Shown: positions 19,378-27,529 of the stretch, in pieces
Numbering within the stretch: position 1 is the stretch's first letter
Layout of the letters: every line of letters begins with the position of its first letter
Source of the DNA: DYRB01 sp963802205
GTDB lineage: Bacteria; Pseudomonadota; Gammaproteobacteria; Chromatiales; Chromatiaceae
Assembly (NCBI GenBank): GCA_963802205.1
Contig: CAWDHW010000029.1
Coordinates: forward strand, 62,001-126,000
DNA length: 64,000 nucleotides
Direction of reading: 5' to 3'
Made by a program: the position numbers and the translations under genes
The notes under the pieces: model-generated
What the model was told of the DNA's origin: nothing
The model's database searches: none
The model's input: the letters and a program-made list of their open reading frames with translations, nothing else

Positions 19378-20565
19378 TCATGCGGGGTGCTCCCCCGTAT
19401 GGCTGCCAGAGCCCAGAGGGCCCTCTGCGCCATCCTGCCGCAACCGCACCTCGCGCTGCGGGAAGGGGAAGCTCAACCCGGCCGCGTACACCGCATCGTA
19501 GACGGCCGCGGTGAGATCGCTCTGCACCTGGGTTGTGCTGGAGTAGTCCGTCCAGGCCCGCAGCTCGAAGTTGATGGAACTGTCTCCATAGCCCTTGAAC
19601 AGGCACTGGGGCGGCGGGTTTTGCAGGACTTGAGGATGGGCGCGCGCCACGCCCTCGAGCAGCGCGATCACCTCGGCCGGCGCCGCGCCGTAGTTCAGGC
19701 CCACCGGGAGGTCCAGGCGGCGCTGCTGATCGCTGAGGGTCCAGTTGGTCACCTGCCCGGTGATCAGTTGGGCGTTGGGGATGATGACCTCGGACCCCTG
19801 AGGGGTGCGCACGACGCTGGCGCGGATGCCGATGCGCCGCACCCAGCCCTGCAGGTCCCCCACCTGGATGGCGTCGCCGACGTTGACCGGGCGCTCGAAC
19901 AGCAGGATCAGGCCGGAGACGAAGTTGTTGACCACGCTCTGCAGGCCGAAGCCGATGCCCACGCCCAGGGCCCCCGCCAGCACCGTCACCTGGGTCAGGG
20001 TCACCCCCAGGAGGCTCAGGGCGACGAAGAAGGCAATGGCGAGGATGCCGTAATGGACGACGCTGGAGGCGGCATAGGACAGGCCAGTGGCGACCCCCAC
20101 CCGGGGGTAGACCTCTTCCTGAAGCACGAAACGGATCAGGGCCGACAGCAGATAGGCCAACACCAGGGTCGCGACGAAGGCCAGGATGTCCCCGGCGGAG
20201 GTGCTGAAGCTCCCAAAGGCGAATCGGGTGCCGAGCAGGGTGTTGGCCTGGGCCAGGGTGGGCTCCAGGAGACCGAGGTAACTGAGATAACGCATCCACC
20301 AGCCCAGCACCGCCAGCCAGACGAAGAGTTGGTGCGCCCGCGCCTCGATCCGTGCCAGGTGGTGCTGGGTCATGTACAGGCATCGCAGGGGCCAGACGCG
20401 CAGGACATAGGCCGCCACTGCGGTGGCCACCTCGACCGTCGCGTAGAGCCACAGGGCGTCGGCGGCCCCCACCAGGATGGCCGGCGTCGTCAGTTGCGCC
20501 AGCCGCAGGTAGCCCAGGAGACTGGCGAGCGCGTCCGAACGCGAAGCCCAGAAGCCCATCATCAA
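19378..20565 (-). CDS. MscS-family mechanosensitive ion channel
   Basis: 395 residues. Several membrane helices precede the MscS pore region: AGALGVGIGFGLQSVVNNFVS in part around residue 200, then the beta domain ERPVNVGDAIQVGDLQGWV and VRTPQGSEVIIPN. The C-terminal domain ends with an acidic, Gly-rich tail. Such channels release solutes on hypo-osmotic shock. The N-terminus (MMMGFWASRSDALASLLGYL) starts inside what looks like the membrane domain of larger MscK/YbdG-like proteins, so the gene may be a short version or 5'-truncated. The start is only weakly supported. Confidence 0.82.
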   Translation of the reverse strand: MMMGFWASRSDALASLLGYLRLAQLTTPAILVGAADALWLYATVEVATAVAAYVLRVWPLRCLYMTQHHLARIEARAHQLFVWLAVLGWWMRYLSYLGLLEPTLAQANTLLGTRFAFGSFSTSAGDILAFVATLVLAYLLSALIRFVLQEEVYPRVGVATGLSYAASSVVHYGILAIAFFVALSLLGVTLTQVTVLAGALGVGIGFGLQSVVNNFVSGLILLFERPVNVGDAIQVGDLQGWVRRIGIRASVVRTPQGSEVIIPNAQLITGQVTNWTLSDQQRRLDLPVGLNYGAAPAEVIALLEGVARAHPQVLQNPPPQCLFKGYGDSSINFELRAWTDYSSTTQVQSDLTAAVYDAVYAAGLSFPFPQREVRLRQDGAEGPLGSGSHTGEHPA

Positions 20566-20592
20566 TGCCCGGATACTCTCCTGCGCCTTCAG

Positions 20593-21432
20593 CTACCAGC
20601 GGAAGCTGACGCCCAGCGCCGGGCCCGTCATCCGCAGGTCCGCACCCTTGTCATCGAAGTCGTAGGAGAGGCTCCGAACGGAGAGAGTGACATCCCACCA
20701 GCCAAAGCTGTAGCCCAGACCGAGCAGGGCCTGCCAGGTCCAGTTCGAGGAGCCGGTCCCGATGTCGGCGTAGTAGGGCACGAACCAATGGCCGTCGCCG
20801 AGGCGGACCTGCCCCTTGACGCCGACGATGCCATCCCACTCGGTGATGTCCTGGGAGGTGCGGCCCGCCGCATCAAGAAAGTCCCGGGAGCCGCTCAGGT
20901 TCCACTTCACATCGGTGTCGATCCCGACATAGCGGAACCCCGCCAGGACATCGAGGTTCCAGGTCGGGCTATGGGCGACGGTGTAGGCCCCGGCCAAGGT
21001 CCACATCGTGGCGGACAGTCCGACCGTAACGTCGCGATTGAGGGCCGAGAGGGCCCGGCCGTCCGGCCCCGTGATGTTGCGGACATGGGACTTCTGGTCG
21101 CCGAAGTCCATGTAGATGATGTCGGTGAAGACCGACCAAAGGCCCTTGCGCGCCTCGCCGGTCGCCAGGATCCCGAACTTGAGGTTTTCGAGGTAGTCGT
21201 TGGGGCCGATCTCGGTGCTGAGGGCCACATCCCTCACGGCCGCCTGGGCGGCGGGGCGCAGCCCATGGACCTGTGCGTTGATGCTGCCATTGAGGTTCGG
21301 GACCCACAGATAGGGGGTCAGGCTGAAGTGCCAGGCCCCGTCGTAGGGGTCCACCGTGGCGGCGGCGGGGACCGCGAGTGTCAGGGCGCCGGTGGCCAGG
21401 ACCAGGCGCAGGAGGGATGGCTTCCGATTCAT
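20593..21432 (-). CDS. Outer-membrane beta-barrel protein
   Basis: 279 residues from the ATG at 21432, chosen because MNRKPSLLRLVLATGALTL...AAA is a good signal peptide; the longer frame upstream is not. The mature chain has alternating amphipathic strands (WHFSLTPYLWVPNLNGSI, SVFTDIIYMDFGD, WNLDVLAGFRYVGIDTDV, HWFVPYYADIGTGSSNWTW) and ends in an aromatic residue (SFRW), as outer-membrane barrels do. The ligand or role is unknown. It ends 27 bases before the MscS gene start and may be co-transcribed with it. Confidence 0.78.
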   Translation of the reverse strand: MNRKPSLLRLVLATGALTLAVPAAATVDPYDGAWHFSLTPYLWVPNLNGSINAQVHGLRPAAQAAVRDVALSTEIGPNDYLENLKFGILATGEARKGLWSVFTDIIYMDFGDQKSHVRNITGPDGRALSALNRDVTVGLSATMWTLAGAYTVAHSPTWNLDVLAGFRYVGIDTDVKWNLSGSRDFLDAAGRTSQDITEWDGIVGVKGQVRLGDGHWFVPYYADIGTGSSNWTWQALLGLGYSFGWWDVTLSVRSLSYDFDDKGADLRMTGPALGVSFRW

Positions 21433-21648
21433 CGCTTGCGTGCTCTCACTAGCTTCAGGTCCATCATGTTGGGTCTCCAAGATTGCGATGGGGTTTGCGC
21501 GGCCGTGCCCTCCGGCGGTCGCCAGGGCTATCGGCGGCCCGGATTCTGGACGATTCCGGGACCAGGCGATAGACATTTCGCGACAACTCCAGAGACCCGC
21601 AGCGCCGGGGCAGGGCGGCTTGTGACCCAGCCGGGGCGATGCAGAGCC

Positions 21649-22716
21649 TCAGACGGGGGCGTTCGCGGCGCGCCACGCCAGCGGCGCCATCCCGGACCAA
21701 CGCCGGAAGGCGCGGTTGAAGGCGGCGGGCTCTGCGTAGTCGAGCGCGGCGGCGATCTCCGCCGCCGGTAGGCGCGTGTCGCGCAGGAGCTGACGCGCCA
21801 TGTCGTAGCGCAGCGCATCGATCAGCGCCTTGAAGCTGGTGCCCTGGTCCCGCAGCCGGCGGTTCAGGGTGCGGGGATGGATCGAAAACAGCTTCGAGAC
21901 CTCGGCCAGAGAGGTCTCTGCCTGACCGGCACCGCCGACCAGTAGTCGGCGCAGCACGCGGCGGATCTGGCCGACGAGGTCGCCGCTTTCCAGCTCCGAC
22001 AGGGATACGATCTCCCGCAGGGTCTGCAGGTAGACCAGGGGGTCAGCACCTGGCAGCGGGCGGTCGAGGCAGGCCGCCGCGAAGGCCACCCCGTAATACT
22101 CGGCGCCGAATTTCAACCTGGTGCGGTAGATGCGCCGGTAGGGCTCGATGTCGGCAGGCGGCGGCTGACACAGGCACACCTCGACCGCCTCCCAGCCCGG
22201 ACCGGCCAGTTCTTGGAGCAACCTGTAGCAGATCGCCACGGCAGCGTCGTAGATCTGCCGGGTGCCGGGGACCTCGGCCTGATGAAGCGTGTAGCCCAAC
22301 AGTGCCTGGTCACCCCTGACCCTCAGTGAGGGCACGGCCCCGCGGTCGTGGACATGCAGGAACAGAATGATGTTGCGTAGCGCCGTGCCGAGGTCAGGGG
22401 CGTGGCGGGCCATAAGCCCCAAGGCCCCCAGGACGCTCAGGCCCTGTCGCTCGCCCATCAGGAGCCCCAGGTGCGGACAACCCGTCCGGCTCGCACACAG
22501 GGCAAGGAAGCGGCCCCCGTCGGCAAAGGCAATGGTGTTGTCCGGGTCCGCAAAGAGGGCTGGGTCGAGCCCCGCCTCCGCGATCAAGGCGTCTGGATTC
22601 AGGCCCATCTCTCTCAGCAACGCCGGCACCACGAGCAGTGGCGCCATGCGCACGGACCCCTCCTCCATGAGGGCGAGACCAGTCAAGGCACGGCGTTGCT
22701 CCGGGGATAAGGGCAT
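21649..22716 (-). CDS. AraC-family transcriptional regulator
   Basis: About 355 residues. The N-terminal 210 residues match the arabinose-binding-like sensor domain of the OruR/ArgR branch (ALIAEAGLDPALFADPDN, GLLMGERQGLSVLGALGLM). The C-terminal AraC-type double HTH spans about 260-350 (LAEVSKLFSIHPRTLNRRL, then DYAEPAAFNRAFRRWSGMAP). Start at 22716 is chosen over a longer frame into unrelated sequence; GGAG lies 11 bases upstream. The regulated genes may be the adjacent barrel/MscS pair, but no operator is visible. Confidence 0.85.
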   Translation of the reverse strand: MPLSPEQRRALTGLALMEEGSVRMAPLLVVPALLREMGLNPDALIAEAGLDPALFADPDNTIAFADGGRFLALCASRTGCPHLGLLMGERQGLSVLGALGLMARHAPDLGTALRNIILFLHVHDRGAVPSLRVRGDQALLGYTLHQAEVPGTRQIYDAAVAICYRLLQELAGPGWEAVEVCLCQPPPADIEPYRRIYRTRLKFGAEYYGVAFAAACLDRPLPGADPLVYLQTLREIVSLSELESGDLVGQIRRVLRRLLVGGAGQAETSLAEVSKLFSIHPRTLNRRLRDQGTSFKALIDALRYDMARQLLRDTRLPAAEIAAALDYAEPAAFNRAFRRWSGMAPLAWRAANAPV

Positions 22717-23042
22717 CGATCGGGTCGCTCCGGGTGGCAACTGTCCAGTCCTTGCTCGTTTTCCCCGTCTGCCGCGAAATGGCAAGGGCAGCGCCTGGTC
22801 GCTGGCCCGGTCGCCTAGCGCGAGCGGCGGTGTTGGAGGGCCCGGCCGCCGCGGGCCCCCCGCACCGGGGTGGCAGCAGGGCCGTTCTGCACCGCGCTCT
22901 CGCATGGGAAGCGGCAGGCGAAGGTGCTGCCGCGTCCGGTTAGTTAAACTTTGGCGGTGCACTTCATACTTGAAACCGCCCGGTTAATTTGTGACTAGCC
23001 TCGCCAATTGCATAAACACGTTCCATTGACTGGCACAAAAGG
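22717..23042. other. Noncoding region upstream of the AraC-family gene
   Basis: About 325 bases with no convincing gene. A very GC-rich part around 22830-22880 (GCCCGGCCGCCGCGGGCCC) is followed by an AT-richer part from 22940 to 23040. A short stem GGCGGT...ACCGCC lies around 22951-22980. It probably holds the promoter of the AraC-type gene and the 3' end of the sulfur globule transcript. Confidence 0.45.
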
Positions 23043-23077
23043 AGAGACCCCGCGGACCAGGGGTCCGCGGGGTCTCT
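23043..23077 (-). terminator. Rho-independent terminator of the sulfur globule gene
   Basis: A perfect 16-bp stem (23043-23058 paired with 23062-23077) has a 3-base loop. On the minus strand it is followed by CCTTTTGTG. It begins 38 bases after the stop of the sulfur globule protein gene. Such a strong terminator fits an abundant monocistronic mRNA. Confidence 0.88.
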
Positions 23078-23114
23078 TGTGGGCATCCTTGCCCTGGGCA
23101 GATCCGTATCGGGA

Positions 23115-23522
23115 TTAGCGGGCGACAGGGGCCTGCGGGGCGACAGGGGCCGCCGGGGCGACGGCGACCGGCGGGACCGGGCCATAGCCGTAAGGAGCAG
23201 CGCCGTAGGGGGCGCCGTAGTACGGGGCATAGCCCTGGTAGCCGTAGCCACGGTAATCCCCGTAGCCCTGACCCTGGTAGTGGTTGTAGCCGCGGCCATA
23301 GCCACGCCCGTTGCCGGAACCGTTGGCGCTCATGTTCATGTTGAAATCGCCGTTGCCGTCACCGAAGCCGTCACCGAAGAAATCGTTCATGACATCGCCG
23401 AAACCGTTGCCGTTGCCATAGCCGCGGTCGGATGAGCCGAAGGGGCCGCCCCACCAGGCAGAGGCGGAGGCCGAAGCGGTGATCAGGGCAGCGACGGCAG
23501 CAAGCTTGACGATCTTGTTCAT
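23115..23522 (-). CDS. sgpA: Sulfur globule protein (CV1/CV2 type)
   Basis: 135 residues. The signal peptide MNKIVKLAAVAALITASASASA is followed by WWGGPFG and a low-complexity chain rich in Gly, Asn, Asp and Tyr (GYGNGNGFGDVMND, FGDGFGDGNG, GRGYGRGY, YGAPYGAAPYGYG), ending in Pro/Val/Ala. This matches the structural proteins that coat periplasmic sulfur globules in Allochromatium-type purple sulfur bacteria. Which paralogue (sgpA or sgpB) it is cannot be settled here. ATG at 23522 is preferred over an in-frame TTG at 23537. Its own promoter and terminator suggest strong monocistronic expression. Confidence 0.88.
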   Translation of the reverse strand: MNKIVKLAAVAALITASASASAWWGGPFGSSDRGYGNGNGFGDVMNDFFGDGFGDGNGDFNMNMSANGSGNGRGYGRGYNHYQGQGYGDYRGYGYQGYAPYYGAPYGAAPYGYGPVPPVAVAPAAPVAPQAPVAR

Positions 23523-23586
23523 TGTTTTGACTCTCAAAGTTTGGTTTGGGTTTGGAGACGAAGCCGTATTGCTTCGATGGGTCAGC

Positions 23587-23614
23587 AGTATATCAGCGAT
23601 TACTAATATTGCAA
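23587..23614 (-). promoter_or_regulatory. Sigma70-like promoter of the sulfur globule gene
   Basis: On the minus strand TTGCAA (23614-23609) and TATACT (23592-23587) are separated by 16 bases in an AT-rich stretch unlike its surroundings. Transcription would start near 23580, leaving a leader of about 58 bases before the ATG at 23522. Confidence 0.7.
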
Positions 23615-23649
23615 CACCAATTTTATGGAGAACCCAAAATTATCTTTGG

Positions 23650-25134
23650 TCAGTCCAGAGCCTCCCAGGCGATCAAACTCGGGTCTACCCCCAGGGCAGG
23701 GAGCTCAGCCCTGATCGCCACCATCCCCGGAGTTGGCCCCGCCAGGTAGAGGCGCATCCCAGCCAGGGTCGGGTAGTCCGCCTTCAGGGCGACGAGGACC
23801 TGGTCCACCGCCGCTGCCGGGTCGGGCTCTCCGATCTGGGTGAAGCGGAAGTTGTCCAGGGCATCCGTCATGGCCCGGCACCAGTTGGCCAGGTGGTGGT
23901 CGTCCGCCCGGGCGCTCGCCCAGTAGAGATGATAGGCCTCGATGGTATCGATGGAGACGGCGTGCTCCAGCAGGCTCTTGACGGGGGCGATACCGTCGTC
24001 CAGTGCGATGAAGATCGCGGGCTCCGGGGATTCCTCGTGCAGGACGAAGCCGCCCAGGGGCCCGCTGACAGTGACCATTTGATGGGCGCCGAGGTGGCTG
24101 AAGGCCCCCTCCGCCAAGGGGTCGCCCGGGCGCCGCCGCAGGTAGAACTGGAGGTTGCGCCCGTTGCAGGGGCAACTGGCGATGGGGACCTCGCCGCTGG
24201 CACCATCTTCCAGGGTCAGGCGGGCGCGTTGTCCGGCCATGAAACGCAGCGTCTGGGTGCGGGGCGTCTGGACGTGCAGGAGCAGGAGGTCCGTGCCCAA
24301 GGGCTCGACCTTGCGTACGGCGGCGCGGATCTCCTGGGGCGGGAGGTCCGCCACGCCGTGGGCCTCGGCGGCCTCCAGGACGATGTCGGTCACCGCCGTG
24401 TTGGAGCAGGTGAGGATATAGCCCATCTGCTTCTCGCGTTCGCTCAAGACATAGTCATGGTCAGCGGTCTTCCACACCTCGCCGTTGACGACCCGCGCCT
24501 TGCAGGCCCCGCAATTGCCGCTGGAGCAGCCGTAGCTCAACTTGAGTCCGGCACGGACCGAGGCGTCGAGGATGGACTCGCTGCCCTCGCAGAAGAACTC
24601 GTGCCCACTGGGGATGATCTTGACGCTGGCAGCCATGATTCTCAGGAACGTATCCTTGGCGAAGAGTTGGGCACGCGGATCGGCCTTGGGTCGCTCTGCA
24701 AGGGTCTGACGCTCGGCGGCAAGCCAGGTCAGGGTCTCGCGCATCCCGGCGTGGGCAGCAGCGTCCGGACCATCGGCGACGGCCGCAATCCGCTGTGCGA
24801 TCCGGTCGAGCAGGTCGTGGGTGGCGTCCAGTTCGGACGCCGTTTGGGTCAGGACTTCCGCCAGGGAGCGCAGGCGCGCGACCAGGACCTGAGGGCTCGG
24901 CAGAACGGCCTCCGCCTGCTGATCGCGCGGGATGGCGGCGTCCTTGATGGCCTCGGTGCGCTCGAACCCCTTGTCGCGGTCAAGCCGCACCTGGGGGAAG
25001 ACGCGCAGCAAGTCGCTGATGATGACCTCACCCTCGAAGGTCTCGATGTCGCCGAGGCGGATGCGCCGCTGTAATTCGGCGCGGGTCACCCCCGCCAGGC
25101 GAGCGGAGCGGGACAGAGACAGGTGTTGCGGCAT
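23650..25134 (-). CDS. 2Fe-2S ferredoxin/flavoreductase with HTH-like N-terminus
   Basis: About 494 residues. The first 50 (SLSRSARLAGVTRAELQRR, then TFEGEVIISDLLRVFP) resemble a MerR/excisionase-type helix-turn-helix. A helical linker follows (about 60-160). A plant-type 2Fe-2S domain lies at about 165-265 with CSSGNCGACKARVVNGEV and a fourth Cys in YILTCS. The FAD- and NAD-binding reductase domains follow (MAGQRARLTL, SGPLGGF, YLAGPTPGMV). It resembles CDP-glucoseen-reductase-type NADH:ferredoxin reductases, moving electrons from NAD(P)H to an iron-sulfur partner. GGAGG eight bases before the ATG at 25134 fixes the start. The partner is unknown. Confidence 0.8.
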   Translation of the reverse strand: MPQHLSLSRSARLAGVTRAELQRRIRLGDIETFEGEVIISDLLRVFPQVRLDRDKGFERTEAIKDAAIPRDQQAEAVLPSPQVLVARLRSLAEVLTQTASELDATHDLLDRIAQRIAAVADGPDAAAHAGMRETLTWLAAERQTLAERPKADPRAQLFAKDTFLRIMAASVKIIPSGHEFFCEGSESILDASVRAGLKLSYGCSSGNCGACKARVVNGEVWKTADHDYVLSEREKQMGYILTCSNTAVTDIVLEAAEAHGVADLPPQEIRAAVRKVEPLGTDLLLLHVQTPRTQTLRFMAGQRARLTLEDGASGEVPIASCPCNGRNLQFYLRRRPGDPLAEGAFSHLGAHQMVTVSGPLGGFVLHEESPEPAIFIALDDGIAPVKSLLEHAVSIDTIEAYHLYWASARADDHHLANWCRAMTDALDNFRFTQIGEPDPAAAVDQVLVALKADYPTLAGMRLYLAGPTPGMVAIRAELPALGVDPSLIAWEALD

Positions 25135-25248
25135 GGCGCTGGCCTCCAGGACGCTTGATGCTGTGCGGCACACCCCCGGACAGGGGGCGGCGAAACGCTA
25201 CCACAGGTACCGGCGTGTGACGATACTGGAGCGGCGACACCCTTGGGT

Positions 25249-25881
25249 TCAGGCCGGACGTCGCGCCGCCAAGCGCTTCTTCATGGCCTCGCACAGGCGG
25301 GCGTCCTTGATGGCGTACTCACCCTGTGCCTGGGTAAAACCGCTCTTGGCATAGAAACGCTTGACCCGCTCGATCTCATCGGCGGTGGAGATCTGGGCGT
25401 GATCCGCCCGCAGAGGCAGGGCCTTCAACGCGACCAGGCAATGGGACAGGTCGATGGTGGCACCCAAGCGGTACAGCAGGGCGGTGCCGACCCCGCGTCC
25501 GCGGAAGTCGGGCTCCACCCACAACTCGGCAATGTAGACCAGGCCGTCGCACTCCTCGGCCCCAAGCCCGGACAGTTCGGAGGCGGGAAGCAGGCAAGGC
25601 CCGCCCGCCAGAACGGCGGCGGCGAAGTCGGCGATCTCCGGGGTCAGGGAGTCGAGCAGCGGCCCCTGGCCAAGCCCGTCGTGCAGGGCCGAGACCAGAT
25701 CGATGCGATGCCCGCGGATCTGGCCCACCGGGCGATCGTCGCCGACGGCATCGTCCCAGGCCGTGGCCACCCCCTCGAAGGCGAGGACATACTGGCCGAT
25801 CTGGGGGTCTGGGTCCGGCCTCAGGGTGAAGGCGAATTCGATGGCGTCAGGCAGATCGTCCATAGCGGGGGGCTGGGTCAT
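25249..25881 (-). CDS. GNAT-family N-acetyltransferase
   Basis: 210 residues from the ATG at 25881 (MTQPPAMDD); 25863 is an alternative. The acetyl-CoA binding motif is LWVEPDFRGRGVGTALL around residue 125, followed by the C-terminal fold with RFYAKSGFTQAQGEYAIKD. The N-terminal 90 residues are less typical. Substrate unknown. It is divergent from larE, the 443-base interval holding a structured repeat and no other gene. Confidence 0.75.
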   Translation of the reverse strand: MTQPPAMDDLPDAIEFAFTLRPDPDPQIGQYVLAFEGVATAWDDAVGDDRPVGQIRGHRIDLVSALHDGLGQGPLLDSLTPEIADFAAAVLAGGPCLLPASELSGLGAEECDGLVYIAELWVEPDFRGRGVGTALLYRLGATIDLSHCLVALKALPLRADHAQISTADEIERVKRFYAKSGFTQAQGEYAIKDARLCEAMKKRLAARRPA

Positions 25882-26095
25882 GACGGAGGGCGGCGACAGG
25901 GGTTTGGCGCCTCTATTGTGGGCGGAAGCGGACCTGTCTGCCAATCGGCCACGGCCTTCCGGGCCTTTGGGGTTACTCTTGGCGCAGCACCCAGACGGCG
26001 CCCTCGGCCCGAGCACGGTCGCGGCGGTGTCGGTTGCGACGACGGCACGCCAAGAATGCCCGTGTGTTTTCCGTTTTTGGTTTCTTGCTCACTTT

Positions 26096-26250
26096 GGGAA
26101 GCGCTGATTAAAGCGCTTCCCGTGCGGGGCAGGGATGCCCCGCCATTTTCGACGGCTGTAAGCCGTTGAAAATGGAGCGCCCCGGGAGTCGCGCCTCGCG
26201 GGGCGCGAGCTGATTAAAGCCAAGGATGGCCTTAATCAGCGTCTCCTTGG
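26096..26250. repeat. Structured intergenic repeat, copy A
   Basis: About 155 bases bounded by imperfect inverted ends (GGGAAGCGCTGATTAA at 26096-26111; TTAATCAGCGTCTCCTT at 26232-26248). Inside are two hairpins. The first is GCGGGGCA-GGGA-TGCCCCGC at 26124-26143. The second has a 15-bp stem starting CCATTTTC, 26143-26157 with 26161-26175, loop GTA. Related copies are at 40768-40850 (reverse) and 48184-48280. It lies in the divergent GNAT-larE interval. Confidence 0.72.
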
Positions 26251-26324
26251 GTGTCGCTGTCGATTCAGGCAGCCACAAGAAGCCCAAGACTGAAAGCCGA
26301 AACATCTATAAGGGGGACATCGAG

Positions 26325-27113
26325 GTGGACGATCCGCTCTATCGTCGATTGTTGGACCGCCTGCGGGGCTTCGAGGCGGTGACGGTGGCCTTCTCCGGCG
26401 GTGCCGACAGCACCCTGCTGCTGGCGGCGGCCAACGCCGCCCTGGGGGATCGGGTCCTGGCCCTCACCGCGGTCACGCCTTACATGGTCCGCCAAGAGAT
26501 CGCCGACGCCCTGGCCCTGGCGACGGGGCTTGGGGTCCGCCACCAGCTCTGCGAACTACCTATGCCCGAGGGCATGGCCGACAACCCGCCGGAGCGTTGC
26601 TATCTGTGCAAACGGGCCCTGTATAGCCGGCTGATCGCCGTGGCGGAGGAGGCTGGATTCGCCCCGGTGCTCGACGGCAGCAACGTCGATGACCTGGGCG
26701 ACTACCGCCCCGGGCTGCGCGCCCTTGGTGAGCTGGGCGTGGAGAGCCCCTTTCTGGGATGCGGCATCGGGAAGGCCGATGTCCGGCGCATTGCCCATGG
26801 CCTGGGGCTACCGATCTGGCGCAAGCCCACCAATACCTGCCTGCTGACCCGCCTGCCCTTTGGGCGCAACATCACCATGGCAGGGCTACAGCGCATCGAA
26901 GAGGCCGAACGGCTGTTGCTGGCACGCGGATACGACTGGGTGCGAGTACGCGCCCACGGCGACCTGGCCCGCATCGAAGTGGCCCCGGAACTGCGCCAGC
27001 GGGCCCTGGCCGAGGCCGATGTCATCATCGCTGGGCTGGAGGCATTAGGCTTCCGCTATGTGGCTCTGGATCTGCGCGGCTACCAGCTTGGCAGCATGAA
27101 CACCCTTGGCTAA
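26325..27113 (+). CDS. larE: ATP-dependent sacrificial sulfur transferase LarE
   Basis: 262 residues from a GTG at 26325, with GGGGG about ten bases upstream. An ATG at 26226 would start inside the repeat and add 33 non-homologous residues. The PP-loop SGGADS is at residues 24-29, then NPPERCYLCKRALY and KPTNTCLLTRLPFG, whose Cys matches the sulfur-donating cysteine of LarE. LarE inserts sulfur into the nicotinate-derived pincer cofactor of nickel enzymes such as lactate racemase. LarA, LarB and LarC are not in the window. An L-lactate dehydrogenase lies 15 kb away. Confidence 0.85.
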   Translation: MDDPLYRRLLDRLRGFEAVTVAFSGGADSTLLLAAANAALGDRVLALTAVTPYMVRQEIADALALATGLGVRHQLCELPMPEGMADNPPERCYLCKRALYSRLIAVAEEAGFAPVLDGSNVDDLGDYRPGLRALGELGVESPFLGCGIGKADVRRIAHGLGLPIWRKPTNTCLLTRLPFGRNITMAGLQRIEEAERLLLARGYDWVRVRAHGDLARIEVAPELRQRALAEADVIIAGLEALGFRYVALDLRGYQLGSMNTLG

Positions 27114-27134
27114 GGCCGCGGCGATCCACCGCGG

Positions 27135-27440
27135 TCAGGCGAGCCGATAGTGCTTCTCCACGGGCTCCAGGATCTTCCAGGTGCAGGACAGGCCGACCGG
27201 AAAGGAGATCAAGTCGCCGCGGCTGAACTCGCGCGGCTCGCCCCCCTGGGGGGTCACGGTGAAGCGACCGCGTAGGATGTAACAGGTTTCGGCCTGGGTA
27301 TAGTGCCAAGGGAACTCCGACACATCCTTCTTCCAGATCGGCCAGTGATCTATGCCCAGGACATCGAGCTTGGCCGGGGAGGGTTTGCGTTCGCACAGGA
27401 TTTCGACGTCGTCCACTGAGGTGGTCTCCGGGGCAGTCAT
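27135..27440 (-). CDS. Small cupin-domain protein
   Basis: 101 residues. A single cupin fold is visible: FPWHYTQAETCYILRGRFTV contains the usual His and Glu/Cys positions, followed by EFSRGDLISFPVGLSCTW. Such DUF861-type cupins are small enzymes or ligand binders of mostly unknown function. Start at 27440 (MTAPETTS); an ATG at 27452 is possible. It is convergent with larE and divergent from pncC. Confidence 0.8.
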   Translation of the reverse strand: MTAPETTSVDDVEILCERKPSPAKLDVLGIDHWPIWKKDVSEFPWHYTQAETCYILRGRFTVTPQGGEPREFSRGDLISFPVGLSCTWKILEPVEKHYRLA

Positions 27441-27529
27441 TGCGGAGGCCATTGGGTTTGGGCAGACCCCGGGGTTTTTCAAGCGATGGCCCTTGCCGCT
27501 TCCGGGGTATTGGGCGACACTCATGCCCC

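Noticed and set aside
19267..21771. Plus-strand frame of 834 codons
   Set aside because: It covers the MscS and outer-membrane barrel genes antisense and has no domain; a codon-bias shadow.
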